Source of the DNA: Nemertoderma westbladi
Taxonomy: Eukaryota > Xenacoelomorpha > Nemertodermatida > Nemertodermatidae
NCBI GenBank assembly: GCA_032718475.1
Contig: JAUCBJ010007683.1
Span: 1-53,669, forward strand
DNA: 53,669 nt
Reading direction: 5' to 3'
Part shown: positions 8,793 to 19,160 of the stretch, piece by piece
Layout: each line of letters opens with the position of its first letter
How positions within the stretch are numbered: position 1 is the first letter of the stretch
Position numbers and translations under genes: made by a program
The notes under the pieces: generated by a model
Told to the model about the DNA's origin: nothing
What the model saw: only the letters and a program-made list of their open reading frames with translations
Database searches by the model: none

Positions 8793-11645
8793 GCCACTAC
8801 ACTTTGTAAACATAAATCATTGTTACTATGACAACCATTGATAGTTCTAGAACACCATATATATGTTATTTAACTATTCAAGAACATAAATAAAATAAAA
8901 TGTAATGTTCTAGAACATATAGCTAGTAATTTTTGAAATTCAAAAGCTAGAATTTAAAAAAAATAAATTTTTTTTTATTAAATTTAATGTTATAAATGTT
9001 ATAATTTCAGGTAGCTAGTATTTTTTGTGGCAACTAATAAAAAATTAAAAAATTAATGTGAACAAAAAGTGAACAGAAACTTTAAAAATGTCAGTATTTA
9101 TATCGTTATTTATGTTGTTAATATTTTAAATTGTAATTATTGTAAAAATTGTTAAAAGTTGCAATCTGAATTTTTTAAAATTACTAGCTAATTTAAAATT
9201 AATAAATAACTAGCTACATGTTCTAGAACATTACTACTACTACTACTAGGATCGGCATCCTGCATTGCAGCTGCATTTTTAAGAATGCTGTGCCGGCTTG
9301 TCGACAAAATTGCGACGCCACAACTCCTTATCACCCATGACATTTGCTAGATCATCCGCATCTTCAAGGCCAGTGTCCTTTAAGATGCGTCTCAAGAAAG
9401 TCATGGGCTGTCCACCATGCTTATTCACTCCATGAGGCTGCCAAAGTACAAGATTATGCACTGGCTACTCCTCACGGCGAAAGCAATGTGCTGCAAAGCG
9501 GAGGCGATTTTGTTCTAGTGTCAAGCTTGGGGGAACCAATGAGACACCTCCAATGTTATATAGTGTCTGGTTGGAGATGTGTGCATTGTACTTGACACAA
9601 TGAACCCGGCGTAGCATTCTTGTGAATGTGCCATCCAGAGATTTGGTGTCCTCAGCAGTTAGAGCCCAGCATGGACTCCCGTAGAGGAGTACTGGAACTA
9701 CTGCTGCTCTAAATAATCGGACCTTAAGTTTCCGATTAATTCTCGGTGACTTCCAAATCCTGGAAAGCCTATTCAAGGCTGCCCATGCCTTTCCCTTACG
9801 TATTCGAAGGTCCTCACCTGACTTCCGGATCCATGATCCCAGGTAACAGAAGTCATCCACATACTCAAGCATACCATCTTTTGAGCTTATGCTCATCCGA
9901 TCAGAGACTTGCTGAGGACTTTCAAAGTTAACTGTGAAAATTTTGGTCTTTCTGGAGTTAATAAAAAGACCAACACTAGAAGCAGCATGTTCTAATGAGC
10001 TGAGAAGCCGTTGGGCTCCCTCCCTATAGTGACTCTGAGAGTACTCCTAAGTAATCAGCAAAGTCTAGATCATTTAGGTACTTGGCAGGATTTCCTCGAC
10101 TTCTGGAGCCAGTAGGTGGAGTTACCATCATCCCATCATCATTATGATCATCTAAGGACATACGTAGAACATAGTCAACCACAATTATGAACAAGAAAGG
10201 CGCAAGTGAGTCTCCTTGGAGGACTCCTCATAATACTTCAAATGGTTCTGTGTCACCGTCAACAGTAGACACAAATGTTGTCGAACCTTCGTATACTGAT
10301 CTGATTGCTGCAATATAATGAAAGTATGCTGAACATACGTGAGCGAGAGACTGAATCAAAGGCCTTGAGGAAATCAACAAAGATAACAGCCAGATGCCTG
10401 TCTTTCTTTTTTGATAACTCTTCAATTATCCTTCTAAGTGGGACTCTTTTTGTTCTGTACATGTCTACTATGATGAGATAGATGAGCTTTAAACACTCAG
10501 GTAATTTTAAAGACATCAGGAGGAACACCATCTACTCCACTGGCACGATTGGTCTTAATGCTCTTTGCAGCAGCCTTCACTTCTGCAAAGGAGATATCGC
10601 CAATGGGAATATCTGGGAGTACAGACTCAGACACATTTACTTCTATAAAGTTATCAGGCAATACCCTGTCATTATTGAGGAGATTTTCAAAGTGGGCCTT
10701 CCAACCATTGCGGCGATCGGCTGGTGATTCAGCCTTAACCTTGGTGGTTGGTTGGCTTTTCCGACCAGTAAGCAAGTTAATTGATTTCCATGCCTGGGAT
10801 GATTGCCTGCTGTCGTCAGCCTCATTGATGACACCAACCTGTTGGTTTATTAGCTCCTGTAGATTAACAGAGTACTGCCTGTTCAGGGACCTAGATGCAA
10901 CCTTAACTGCATTCTTGGCCGCTGTAGTCTGTTTGAGTCGGGACTCTTTCTGCGCCTTAAAGAGGTCATTTAGGCACTTCTGAATTTTGTGGTCAGTCCA
11001 GGGGCCCTGTTTCGAGGGTATACATGAACTGTTTCTGCAGCTGCTAACTTAACTGCTTCTGTGAAGGCAGTATAGCCCTCACAGTGATCTGCCGCCTCAG
11101 AGGCAAGAACCTCATACCTGTTGCTCAGCTGTAGTGTGAAGCTGGATCTTACACTTGGCTGTTGCAACAGAGAGAACCAGTCATGCCGCGGCAAGACAGA
11201 TTTCGTTGTTCTGCTAGCACGCAGACTAAGTCTTACCTTGGCTTAACAATAAGGCGGTGATCACTGGAGAAGGGTCGAAGTGTAAATGCATTGCAATCTT
11301 GTACAGAGCTCCTGTATTTCCTAGGAAACAAAATATGGTCTATCTGGGACTTGTGACCACTGGGTCCACTATGAGTCCATAGCTTTCCAGTTCGCTTCTT
11401 GAACTGGGTTACAGCCGAAAACAATCCATTTCCAGAGATAAAATCCTGAAGATGGACGGAATTTCGGTTAACACTATCGCTATAGAACCAGGGAAATGTA
11501 GGGAGGATGAGGGGATGTAATTCTACATGTTCTAGAACATAATATTTTATTTATGTTCTAGAATAGTTAAATAACATTTATATGGTGTTCTATAACTACT
11601 AATGTTGCCGTAGTAACAATGAATAATGTTTAAAAGTAAAGTGGC
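8793..11645. mobile_element. Fold-back TIR element hosting a LINE insertion
   Basis: The left arm (about 8793-8914) and right arm (about 11531-11645) are inverted copies of about 115 bp. Reading inward they share GCCACT, then AAACAT, CATTGTTACTA, AGAACACCATATA, TGTTATTTAACTATTC and AGAACATAAATAAAAT. The arms and interior are rich in the palindrome TGTTCTAGAACA. Without the LINE at 9232-11522 the element would be roughly 560 bp, with no ORF. The target duplication of the element itself was not identified. Confidence 0.65.
9232..11522 (-). pseudogene. LINE-A, 5'-truncated copy (endonuclease end + RT)
   Basis: This minus-strand non-LTR retrotransposon copy is flanked by an 18-bp direct repeat, CTACATGTTCTAGAACAT (9214-9231 and 11523-11540), the target-site duplication. 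Its 3' end, at the low-coordinate side, is a (TAG)n tail at about 9232-9249. From the 5' side it contains the end of an APE-type endonuclease (QIDHILF and SDHRLIV, about 11233-11424), a linker, RT motif A (VDFLKAFDSV, about 10350-10390), and the RT C-terminal region (YLGSWIRKSGEDLRIRKGKA, LLYGSPCWAL, about 9465-9896), then FLRRILKDTGLEDADDLANV. Several frameshifts and deletions break the ORF, including a gap around the FADD box near 10040. It shows the unoccupied form of the site (about 9580-9610) into which BEL1 inserted in another LINE-A copy. Confidence 0.85.
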
Positions 11646-12840
11646 GTACGGAACCGTAGCCAAAATTTGTGTTTTACTTGAACCCTGAATTGAATTGAAG
11701 CCCCTGATCTAGCCTATTATTCGAAAGCAATAATGCATTTGTCTGTATAAACTAGGCCTAGTATAAAAATACAATAATTTCTAGAACCTCGCTAACGCTC
11801 GGGAAAAAAAATCATCGAGAATAGTGAAAATAAGTTATACTGTTTTCCCATGTAATAAATAATTATTCTGTATCACGTGTTTAATTAGGCTCCAGCTAGG
11901 ATCATTATACCTTACATGGAAGTATATAGTAAATGTTTTGGATGATTTGGATAGGTAATGATGATTTCCCAAAAGTGACCCCAGAATGTTTTTACTCACT
12001 ATTATTCCAATGGGAAAAGCCCCGGTTTCAAGTTATAAAGACGTCTACATCGTAACGATAATTATGTTTTGTAGAGTTAAATTAATTTAAAAAAATATTT
12101 CAATAAAAATCCATTGCATCCAGCATCATTCTTAAATTCCAGGTTGTATGATAATATATTTAAAACAACATTCCAAAATTACACGAGGTGTATTAATTTC
12201 ACCGTTCAGCCAAATGCATTCAATAAATAACATAATAAATACAATAAGTGAATATGTGGAAGGAATAAGTGGAAGGAACCGGTGAATAAGACACCGGTTC
12301 CGGTTATGTAAGGTTAAAGGTAATGGGAACATGTACCATTATTTCGTCATTCGCAAAGGTTAATTTATTACCACTAAAATACATGAAAGTAATTGGATGG
12401 ATTGTCTCTACCGCTCCTTGGGAAAATTTTTTAATTGCAAATTACACAAAATCATCAATGATGCAAGCTGGGCATCAGTGGGTTTATTGATCACAATAAA
12501 ATTTCCTATACCAAAATCACCCAAAACATTTACTATATACTCCCATCCAAGGTTTAGTGAAAAGAAAGGCATACTGCCGGACTATTAGGCCACACGATTG
12601 GCTAATAGCGAAGCAGCAGGCGTTGGGGGAATGCGTGGCGGGTGGGCTGCAGTGCAGTGGTAGCCAGTTGAAAAATAAAGTTTTTTTTCAATCATTTTGT
12701 GATTTTGAGTGTCGAAGGCATAATGCTAGGTGCTTCCCTGTAATAACTATTTACATAAGTAAAGATTGATTTCATTTTTAAAATTATTCCAGAATTAATT
12801 TCCTTTACCTGCTTGTATAGTGATAAATCATACCTTAAAT
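11646..12840. other. Region upstream of the BTB gene
   Basis: No coding feature is recognised. It holds an inverted repeat at 12275-12301 (GGAACCGGTG, 7-nt loop, CACCGGTTCC). A short GC-richer stretch at about 12600-12665 could belong to a promoter or 5' UTR, but no clear TATA or splice arrangement was established. An in-frame ATG lies 21 bp before the chosen start, at 12820. Confidence 0.4.
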
Positions 12841-13372
12841 ATGGACCAAAAGTCCTTATTGACTGCTGGCAATAAAAATGAAACACACAGAAATGTTTCT
12901 AGAACCGAAGCACTAACAGATGACCTGACAGTTCTTATGGAGGACGGCGATTCAACGGACATTGAGTTCGTTCTCGGCCCAGATGGCGTTCGCATTTACG
13001 CCCACAAGGTAATCATATGGGCACGATGTCGGACATACCAGACAAAGTACGAGAAGGAATTATTCCACCCTTCACACAAACACCTAACAGTGAAACAACC
13101 GAGATACGATCCTGATATATTCAAGATTGTTCTAAAGTACATCTACACCGGTAGCATTACCATAGTGGACTCTATGGTATTCGAGTTGTTGGCCTTGGCG
13201 CAGGATTTGGGTTTAACACAGTTATCCGAGGAATGTACCACCCATCTATTGTTTATTATGAATACTGAAAACGTCTGTTATCTTTACAACATGTGTATGA
13301 TACTTTTAAATGCCGGGAACTTTGACCAAGAGTACCGAGATACAATGCTATGTAAACTGATTCAGTTTATAG
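12841..13372 (+). CDS. BTB-BACK-TLDc protein, exon 1
   Basis: First coding exon of a predicted 509-residue protein. I chose ATG 12841 (MDQKSLLTAG...); another ATG seven codons upstream (12820) is in frame and possible. Residues about 35-140 form a BTB/POZ domain: DIEFVLGPDGVRIYAHKVII, then YDPDIFKIVLKYIYTGSI. The BACK domain begins after it. BTB domains dimerise and often recruit cullin-3. The exon ends ...LIQFI plus one base at a donor, ATAG|GTAGGT (13371-13377). Joining to the acceptor at 13936-13937 keeps the frame and gives a smooth junction (LIQFI-G-ENANECV). Reading through the donor adds only a hydrophobic, intron-like tail before a stop. Confidence 0.8.
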
Positions 13373-13937
13373 GTAGGTTTGTCATAATATTATTATTTTT
13401 TGAGCTTCTTTTATTTAAAAATGATGATTGTTTGGACAACTGTGAACTTTAAGTCAAGTATTATGATTGTTTATTTAAGCATGATTGTCAAGCTTGAGTG
13501 TTATCTAAGCAGGGCCACGGATGAATTATTAAAACGGATGAAATTTGTTGTATTATTTTTCTATTTTCTAGAAAAGATAAATTTTCTAACATATCTTAGC
13601 TACTGTATTATGGAAAACAAAGTTTCTGTTCCAAAACAAAATTAATATTTTTAGATAAAGATCTATTACAGTACAACTACTGTATTACAAAATATTAGGT
13701 AATATTTTCGGAATTAGTTCCGTTCTCTTACTACCCCAGTAAGAGAACGGAACTAATTCCGAAAATATTACCTAAAATTTCCTAAAACATTAGGAAATTT
13801 AGTGGCTTGGTTGTAGAAATGAAAGGATGACATTGTATCATTACAAAATTGTAAATGATATTTCTACATCTATGATGGCTTGAGTTTAGTATTAAATTAT
13901 TTGCTTTGTTTTTTTGTACAATACTGTATGTTTGCAG
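13373..13937 (+). other. Intron of BTB-BACK-TLDc gene
   Basis: A 565-bp, AT-rich phase-1 intron. It starts GTAGGT and ends TATGTTTGCAG. It contains a perfect 38-bp inverted repeat at 13695-13775. Confidence 0.7.
13695..13775. repeat. Perfect 38-bp hairpin in intron
   Basis: The arms at 13695-13732 and 13738-13775 are perfectly complementary, separated by the 5-nt loop ACCCC. The arms start TTAGGTAATATTTTCGGAAT. No TSD or element family is recognised. Confidence 0.9.
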
Positions 13938-14935
13938 GGGAGAACGCCAACGAATGCGTGCTGTCCCAGTCATGGCTGGAGTTATCCTCGGATGCCATGG
14001 TAGGACTCTTCTCTTCCGATATGTTCGTCCTAGAGGAAGCCGAGGTCTGGCGTGCGGCGATCAGATGGGCATGTTACCAAGGGAAGTGTAACATTCGACT
14101 CGAAACTTGGGATGACGCGGTCAGGGAGAGAATCAAATACCTTATGGAGCCGCTGATTCCATATATACGATTTCTTTTAATAGAATCGAAGATATTTGCC
14201 AAGGAGGTCGAACCAACGAGAATAATTCCCAACGAGATTCTCCTAGAGCGATACAAACTCGCCGCTATTCCGACCCGTGTCTGGGAGTTGGGCTGCGAGA
14301 TGCGACTGCAGCCCAGGATCGTATACCGGCTGTTCCGAGACACGGAGATCCTTAGCAACCAATACCGGCCTCTGCAGCGCTACCTAGCGATGTGGTACGG
14401 TAACATGCAGCAGGAGTGGCGACTGCTGTGTCGGGGGTCGCGCGACGGGTTTACGGGCGCCGCGTTCCATCAGCTGGTCGACGGGTACGCACCGACCTAC
14501 ACAATCATACAGGGAACAAACGGGAACATCGCCGGTGGATATTCCGACGTGCCGTGGGACTCTACCACCAAGCTGACGGGAAGAGCGAAGAACGAGGGGA
14601 AGTTCAACGAGTCCAACAACGCGTTTCTCTTCTCTTTGGTCAATAAGGAGGAGTTCCCACCCATGCAGTTCCCGATACAGCAGCCGGCCTACGCGGTCTG
14701 CAGTCACCCCGATTACGGGCCCACGTTCGGGGCTGGTCCCGACATTATGTTGGCTAGCAACTGCAACACAAACAACGCGTCTCGCAGTCGCTTCCCGCAC
14801 ACTTACACCGCCAGGGACATGCCGGGATCCATGCTGATGGGCGACGTGGCCTTCGCCGTCCACGACTACGAGGTCTACACCCTAAGGGAATCCGTGTCAT
14901 CCGTTGTCCAGGGGATGAAGGGGAAAAATCAATAA
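13938..14935 (+). CDS. BTB-BACK-TLDc protein, exon 2 (BACK end + TLDc)
   Basis: Terminal exon, 998 bp to TAA at 14933-14935. It completes the BACK domain (WLELSSDAMVGLFSSDMFVL, EEAEVWRAAIRWA). It then encodes a TLDc domain at about residues 335-500: EWRLLCRGSRDGFTGAAFHQ, YTIIQGTNGNIAGGYSDVPW, NNAFLFSLVNKEEFPPMQFP, HPDYGPTFGAG and a final DYEVYTLRE. TLDc domains occur in OXR1, NCOA7, MEAK7 and TBC1D24 and bind the V-ATPase; that role is known for the family and only inferred here. The BTB-BACK-TLDc order differs from the well-studied vertebrate TLDc proteins, so no gene symbol is given. The exon is clearly GC-richer than its surroundings, supporting real coding function. Confidence 0.85.
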
Positions 14936-14936
14936 A
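14931..14936 (+). promoter_or_regulatory. AATAAA overlapping the stop codon
   Basis: The hexamer AATAAA spans the TAA stop of the BTB-BACK-TLDc gene. If used, the 3' UTR would be only tens of bases. Another AATAAA lies at about 15236, beyond the minisatellite. Confidence 0.4.
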
Positions 14937-14982
14937 TATACTGAATTTGTAATTCTGTTACGAATTTTAATTGGTTCGGAGC

Positions 14983-15222
14983 AGGATAGTAGGATAGCAG
15001 GGCGAAGAGGTAACCACTAAACAGGATAGTAGGATAGCAGGGCGAAGAGGTAACCACTAAACTGGATAGTAGGATAGCAGGGCGAAGAGGTAACCACTAA
15101 ACAGGATAGTAGGAGAGCAGGGCGAAAAGGTAACCACTAAACTGGATAGTAGGAGAGCAGGGCGAAAAGGTAACCACTAAACTGGATAGTAGGATAGCAG
15201 GGCGAAGAGGTAACCACTAAAC
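14983..15222. repeat. 40-bp minisatellite, 6 units
   Basis: Six 40-bp units beginning AGGATAGTAGGATAGCAGGG and ending TAACCACTAAAC. Variants are limited (CGAAGAGG versus CGAAAAGG, GATAGCAG versus GAGAGCAG, AACAGG versus AACTGG). The array begins about 50 bp after the stop codon of the BTB gene and may lie in its 3' UTR. Confidence 0.95.
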
Positions 15223-15820
15223 TGACCAGCCTGTTAAATAAACATTAAACACGACCGATACAGTAGGCCTACTGTAAAATAAAGTGCCAGATGATTTTCC
15301 CTGTTTCAAGTAAATTTAGGCCCGGTTTCTCAAACAAAGTGCCCACTTATCCTACTGTAAAATGGCCACTTAATAATTTTAAATGCCCACTTTGTTAAAT
15401 GGCCACTGAGTTTAAGTTAAGTGTTGTCTTTCATAAAAAGATAACGAGCACTTAACAAAGTGACCACTTTAATAATTTAAGGTAAAATTTATCCTAAACT
15501 GAAAGTTGAATTCAGTAGTTAACGGTAGCTAACAGTTCAATCAGTTAAATATGATCATATGTGAATGGAAGATCAATTTAATTTATTTTTATTACGTCTG
15601 AGCAAAGGGTGTGAACAAAACAAAACCCAAGACTTTAAATAATAATACATAATTTAAATAATAATAATTAAATAATAAAATAATTTAACCTAGCTAGACC
15701 ACGAATAATAACTACCATCAAAAATCTATATATTTTTGCCACGGGATATTCTAGAACATTAATTATGTCAAAATCTGCATAAAAACAGCTAAAAAAATAT
15801 TGAAAATGAATACGGTTCTG

Positions 15821-16065
15821 CGTGGTTTGCTGGTAGCTCAGTTGGTTGAGCGCCGGGCCTGCAATCTATTGGTTGTAGGTTCAGCCCCGCCAGGGTCCAC
15901 TCAGCCTTTCATCCACTGGGGTCGATAAAATGAGTACCAGTTAAATAACTGGGAGCAAATCTTGGGATATGAGTAGCGCCCACCCCTACCTTCGGGTAGC
16001 AGCTATCGAAAGAGGAGCCTTCGGGTCGCCTCCGGCTTCAGCCGACTGTTTGCTTTTACGGATCT
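15821..16065 (+). mobile_element. tRNA-derived SINE (SINE-1)
   Basis: The tRNA-like head has an A box, TAGCTCAGTTGG (15834-15845), and a weak B box, GGTTCAGCCCC (15878-15888). It is followed by the core CTTTCATCCACTGGGGTCGA continuing TAAAATGAGTACCAGTT (about 15906-15942), then a GC-rich body with an AGCCTTCGGG-type hairpin region. The core closely resembles one I know from cephalopod tRNA SINEs and is shared with the second SINE at 17595. The missing CGA in the B box and the lack of an intact acceptor stem argue against a functional tRNA gene. Confidence 0.75.
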
Positions 16066-16212
16066 ACGGATATCTTCCCAATATTTTACAGACGATATAA
16101 AATGCCCTGTAGTGGTTCAGTAGAACTCAATAAAATTAAATGGCGCAAAATGACCGCAAACACAACATAAATCGTAGTGGGTCTGAAAATTAATTTAATT
16201 TAATTAAAAACA

Positions 16213-16266
16213 TTAAGGGAAAGGAGCAGGTTACAGTGACGGTGTTTTCTAACCAAAGCAATAAAC
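16213..16266 (-). repeat. Copy of dispersed 55-65 bp repeat
   Basis: GGAAAGGAGCAGGTTACAGT, then GTTTTCTAACCAAAGCAATA; the reverse complement of the repeat at 2895-3050. Confidence 0.65.
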
Positions 16267-16832
16267 TATACATTATTTCATTTGCGGTCAATTTGCGCTT
16301 AAGATCACTATTTTCACTTACGGTCAATGTGCGCCACGATCTGACTTGTAGGGGATTTAATTGAGTTTGATATTGTTCACTCTCGATTTTCGTCAATGCC
16401 TATTTTATTTACTGAAACAAAGGCCATAACATTACCGGCACAATGCAAACTGTATTTTTTTTATTTACTTAAGACTTGTGGCATGATAAGGTACATACCT
16501 CCCAGGGTTACTTAAGTTCTCCCTTAAATGTGAAACTTTAAATGGTCATTTAACTTTTGAGAAACTGCAAATAAATTTAAGGGGGCACTTAGTAACAAAA
16601 CACTTAGTTTAAGAGCCCAATTTAAGTTAAGTGAGTTTTGAGAAACCGGGCCAAAGTTCTTTTAATTTAATTTGATGACCAAATAATTCGCCCATGTAAA
16701 GAATACCAGGATTTCACTTTTCGGTCGACTTTTTATTGGAATTTTATATATGAAGATTTTTTATTTTTTTTAATTTATCTTTATTAAGTGTTTTATAGCG
16801 CTTATTTATGTCTTATAACCTGTACATATACT

Positions 16833-16880
16833 AATTCGTTTATTGTTTTGGTTAGATTCAGCCCTTCTGTAACCTGTGGT
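16833..16880 (+). repeat. Copy of dispersed 55-65 bp repeat (short)
   Basis: TTCGTTTATTGTTTTGGTTA followed by CTTCTGTAACCTG; it lacks the CTCCTTTCC end. Confidence 0.55.
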
Positions 16881-17527
16881 TTTGGTGAAAACCTGGTATT
16901 CTTCACATGGGGGTAACTGCAAAGTGAAATATAACGGCAGAAAGTCTGGTATTCTTCACATGGGCCAAATAATTAAAGAGATCCATATGAAAATATAAGA
17001 TTCACACAAGAAGCCAAAAATAGTAATTTTCCGAAGATTAAAAAAAATCGTGATTTCCAGCTCTTATTTATGATAAAATTATACTAAAAGTGTAGAATAA
17101 ATTGTATTCAGTGTAAGAATACTAAAGCATTTATATAGCGGCACCATTACAATATAACGTTGCTTACGTTATAAACAACAAAATGTCAAATATCATAAAA
17201 TGAATAATGATAATGAAATATAAAAAAGGCGACAGAAACCATGTAGGCCTACAGTACAGTAGAAATTAGAGCAAAATTATAAATAAGAGTAAAATCAGAA
17301 CCACTGCACCAAGGACAGCTGCACAGGTTATACATTTGGGGCGTCTGTTATATCCATTTATAAAAAGATGAGTTTTATTTAACTCCTACAGTAGGATAAA
17401 CTCATAGGGCACACAAGGGATACATATCAGGATATAAAACCGCGGGAAATTTTATCCTTTAATCCTTATTTGCACTACAGTCAGTAGCTTCGTACATGTT
17501 AGCCCGAGGCAATGTTTAAAGAATCCG

Positions 17528-17548
17528 CCCCCCCCCCCCCACCCCCCC
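17528..17548. repeat. C-rich homopolymer tract
   Basis: C13, A, C7; a G tract on the minus strand. Confidence 0.85.
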
Positions 17549-17594
17549 GAAATACAATGTAATTGATAAATTATTTTAGGTTTTATTATACAAA

Positions 17595-17761
17595 TGTAGC
17601 AGCTTGGTCTAGTGGTGACATTACTGTGCTTCTGATTAGGGAGCCCGGGTTCGATCCCTAGATGGGGCAGCACTGTTTGGTCACAGTGCTTTAAATGCTG
17701 CAGCCTAGCCCAACCCCGGCTTTCATCCTTCAGTGGTCGATAAATGGGAACCAAGGCAACT
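17595..17761 (+). mobile_element. tRNA-derived SINE (SINE-2)
   Basis: The head carries TGGTCTAGTGG (A box, 17605-17615) and GGGTTCGATCCC (B box, 17647-17658), good matches to internal Pol III promoters. Downstream, TTTCATCCTTCAGTGGTCGA continuing TAAATGGGAACC (about 17721-17752) is the same core as SINE-1 at 15906, although the tRNA head differs. The acceptor arms do not pair well, so this is a SINE rather than a tRNA gene. Confidence 0.75.
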
Positions 17762-17955
17762 TGGGAAATAGAGTGGAAGGGTTTACTGTGGAAGATCACC
17801 CATGGTGGTGAACAGGCATTCATTTAGGAAACAGAGTGGAAGGGTTTACTGTGGAAGATCACCCATGGTGGTGAACAGGCATTACTTTGGGGAACAGAGT
17901 GGAAGGGTTTACTGTGGAAGATCACCATGGTGGTGAACAGGCATTCCTTGGCTTA
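17762..17955. repeat. 62-bp tandem repeat, 3 units, at SINE-2 tail
   Basis: Three near-identical units contain AGAGTGGAAGGGTTTACTGT and CATGGTGGTGAACAGGCATT. The first unit continues directly from the SINE body, so the array probably arose by duplication of the SINE tail. Confidence 0.85.
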
Positions 17956-18231
17956 ACGAGCCTAAAAGATTCTCCCATTCATTATACAAATGTTCGATAT
18001 TTTAAATTCGTAAATAATTCGTAAAATAAATTAATGATAAATTTTGGGACACTTTTTTTACACTTTTTTAAAAATTTTTTTTATATACGGATATTTTATG
18101 TATAAAATATAATAGCTAATTAATCGTTAGGCCTACTTGTAATTTATCATTTAAGCTGTTTGGTTAAACCTTCATACCAAGAAGAACACGCATAGTCCAT
18201 GTGACACTGTATTAAAGAAGAGCAAAGTAAC
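17956..18231. other. AT-rich non-coding stretch
   Basis: Nothing recognisable is seen. Confidence 0.4.
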
Positions 18232-18750
18232 TTGCGGGAGTCGGTGTTTAAACTATTTTGGTTTCTCTATAGAAACCTAAGCCTACTGTTAACTTTCGAG
18301 AAAATATTTTTCACTGTACTTCCTCCTGATAAGCAGTTATCCAATGTGGCGCCTAGATATTTAACTTCCTTTTTATTTTCAATCTTATGTCCATTACTAG
18401 TGACTTCAAACTTAGTTACCTTCTTTAACTTTCTTTTGGAACCAAACAAAATACTTTCAGTTTTACCGTAGTGAATGGATAGCTTATTATCAACCAACCA
18501 TTCATTACAGGATTCTAGAACTGCACTTAACTTTTGGGAAATATGGATAGGATCTTTATGAGAGAAAATAAGAGCACTGTCGTCGGCATATAAAATGAGT
18601 TTAAAATCGGGATCTATACTACTTATCATATCATTTACATAGCATACAAAAAGCAGAGGACCTAATATACTACCTTGCGGTACACCGCAGGTAATCTCTT
18701 GTACAGTAAACTGACTGACTGACACATAAACACCAAACCCTCGCATTCAT
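18232..18750 (-). pseudogene. LINE-B reverse transcriptase fragment
   Basis: One open minus-strand frame (18746 down to 18267) reads through core RT motifs of a non-LTR retrotransposon: EITCGVPQGSILGPLLF (motif B region), LILYADDSALI (catalytic YADD box), LSIHYGKTESILFG and VKYLGATLDN. It is a different family from LINE-A, which has FADD. The RT style suggests the CR1/Jockey-like group, without certainty. Only about 160 residues remain, with no endonuclease and no 3' end. Confidence 0.85.
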
Positions 18751-19104
18751 CATCGACCAATCAAAATAGACTTTTAAATTCACTGCCAAGAAATCGTTTG
18801 GAGAAATCGTTATCAAATGCCCCAGTCTCAGTAATATTTTAGTATTATGGCTGCTGTATTTTGCAGATAGGGGGGAAACTGAATGCAATAAAAATTCAAC
18901 CCTCTCTAGGGGAAATTTGACGCAAATAACAGATGATTATTTTATTTTATTTATTTATTGACTAAATGGGGTAAATAATAATATTGAAAGTACGCCACAG
19001 GAAAGCCATTAAGTCCAGCAAAAAAAATATACAGTTTAAAGTGACACGAAACAGACAGAATCCAGACAGAATTCAAAAATAAAACTGTAACCTGTTCTAT
19101 TGTG

Positions 19105-19160
19105 TTTGGTTTATTGTTTTGGTTAAAATAACGTGTCACTGTAACCTGCTCCTTTCCCTG
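19105..19160 (+). repeat. Copy of dispersed 55-65 bp repeat
   Basis: TTTATTGTTTTGGTTAAAAT, then CACTGTAACCTGCTCCTTTC; a near-consensus copy. Confidence 0.65.

Larger units (their letters stand above)
15319..16652. mobile_element. TIR element with GGCCCGGTTTCTCAAA ends
   Basis: A perfect 16-bp inverted repeat, GGCCCGGTTTCTCAAA, lies at 15319-15334 and 16637-16652. Sub-terminal words such as CACTTAAGTT and GGCCACTTAA recur near both ends. There is no transposase. A SINE (15821-16065) is nested inside, and a copy of the dispersed repeat lies at 16213-16266. The TSD is unclear (TTA left, AAA right). Confidence 0.65.
16653..17594. other. Non-coding stretch
   Basis: AT-rich with no recognised gene. 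It contains a dispersed-repeat copy at 16833-16880, a repeated phrase CTGGTATTCTTCACATGGG (about 16894 and 16945), and a C13 tract at 17528-17540 followed by A and C7. Confidence 0.4.

Noticed and set aside
14384-14863. 159-codon minus-strand ORF opposite the TLDc domain
   Set aside because: It lies entirely antisense to a well-supported coding exon in GC-rich sequence; no recognisable domain.
15821-15900. Functional tRNA gene at the SINE-1 head
   Set aside because: The B box lacks the conserved CGA, stems do not pair properly, and it continues into a SINE body.
18670-18888. 72-codon minus-strand ORF next to the LINE-B RT
   Set aside because: Different frame from the RT motifs and no conserved RT features; likely chance.
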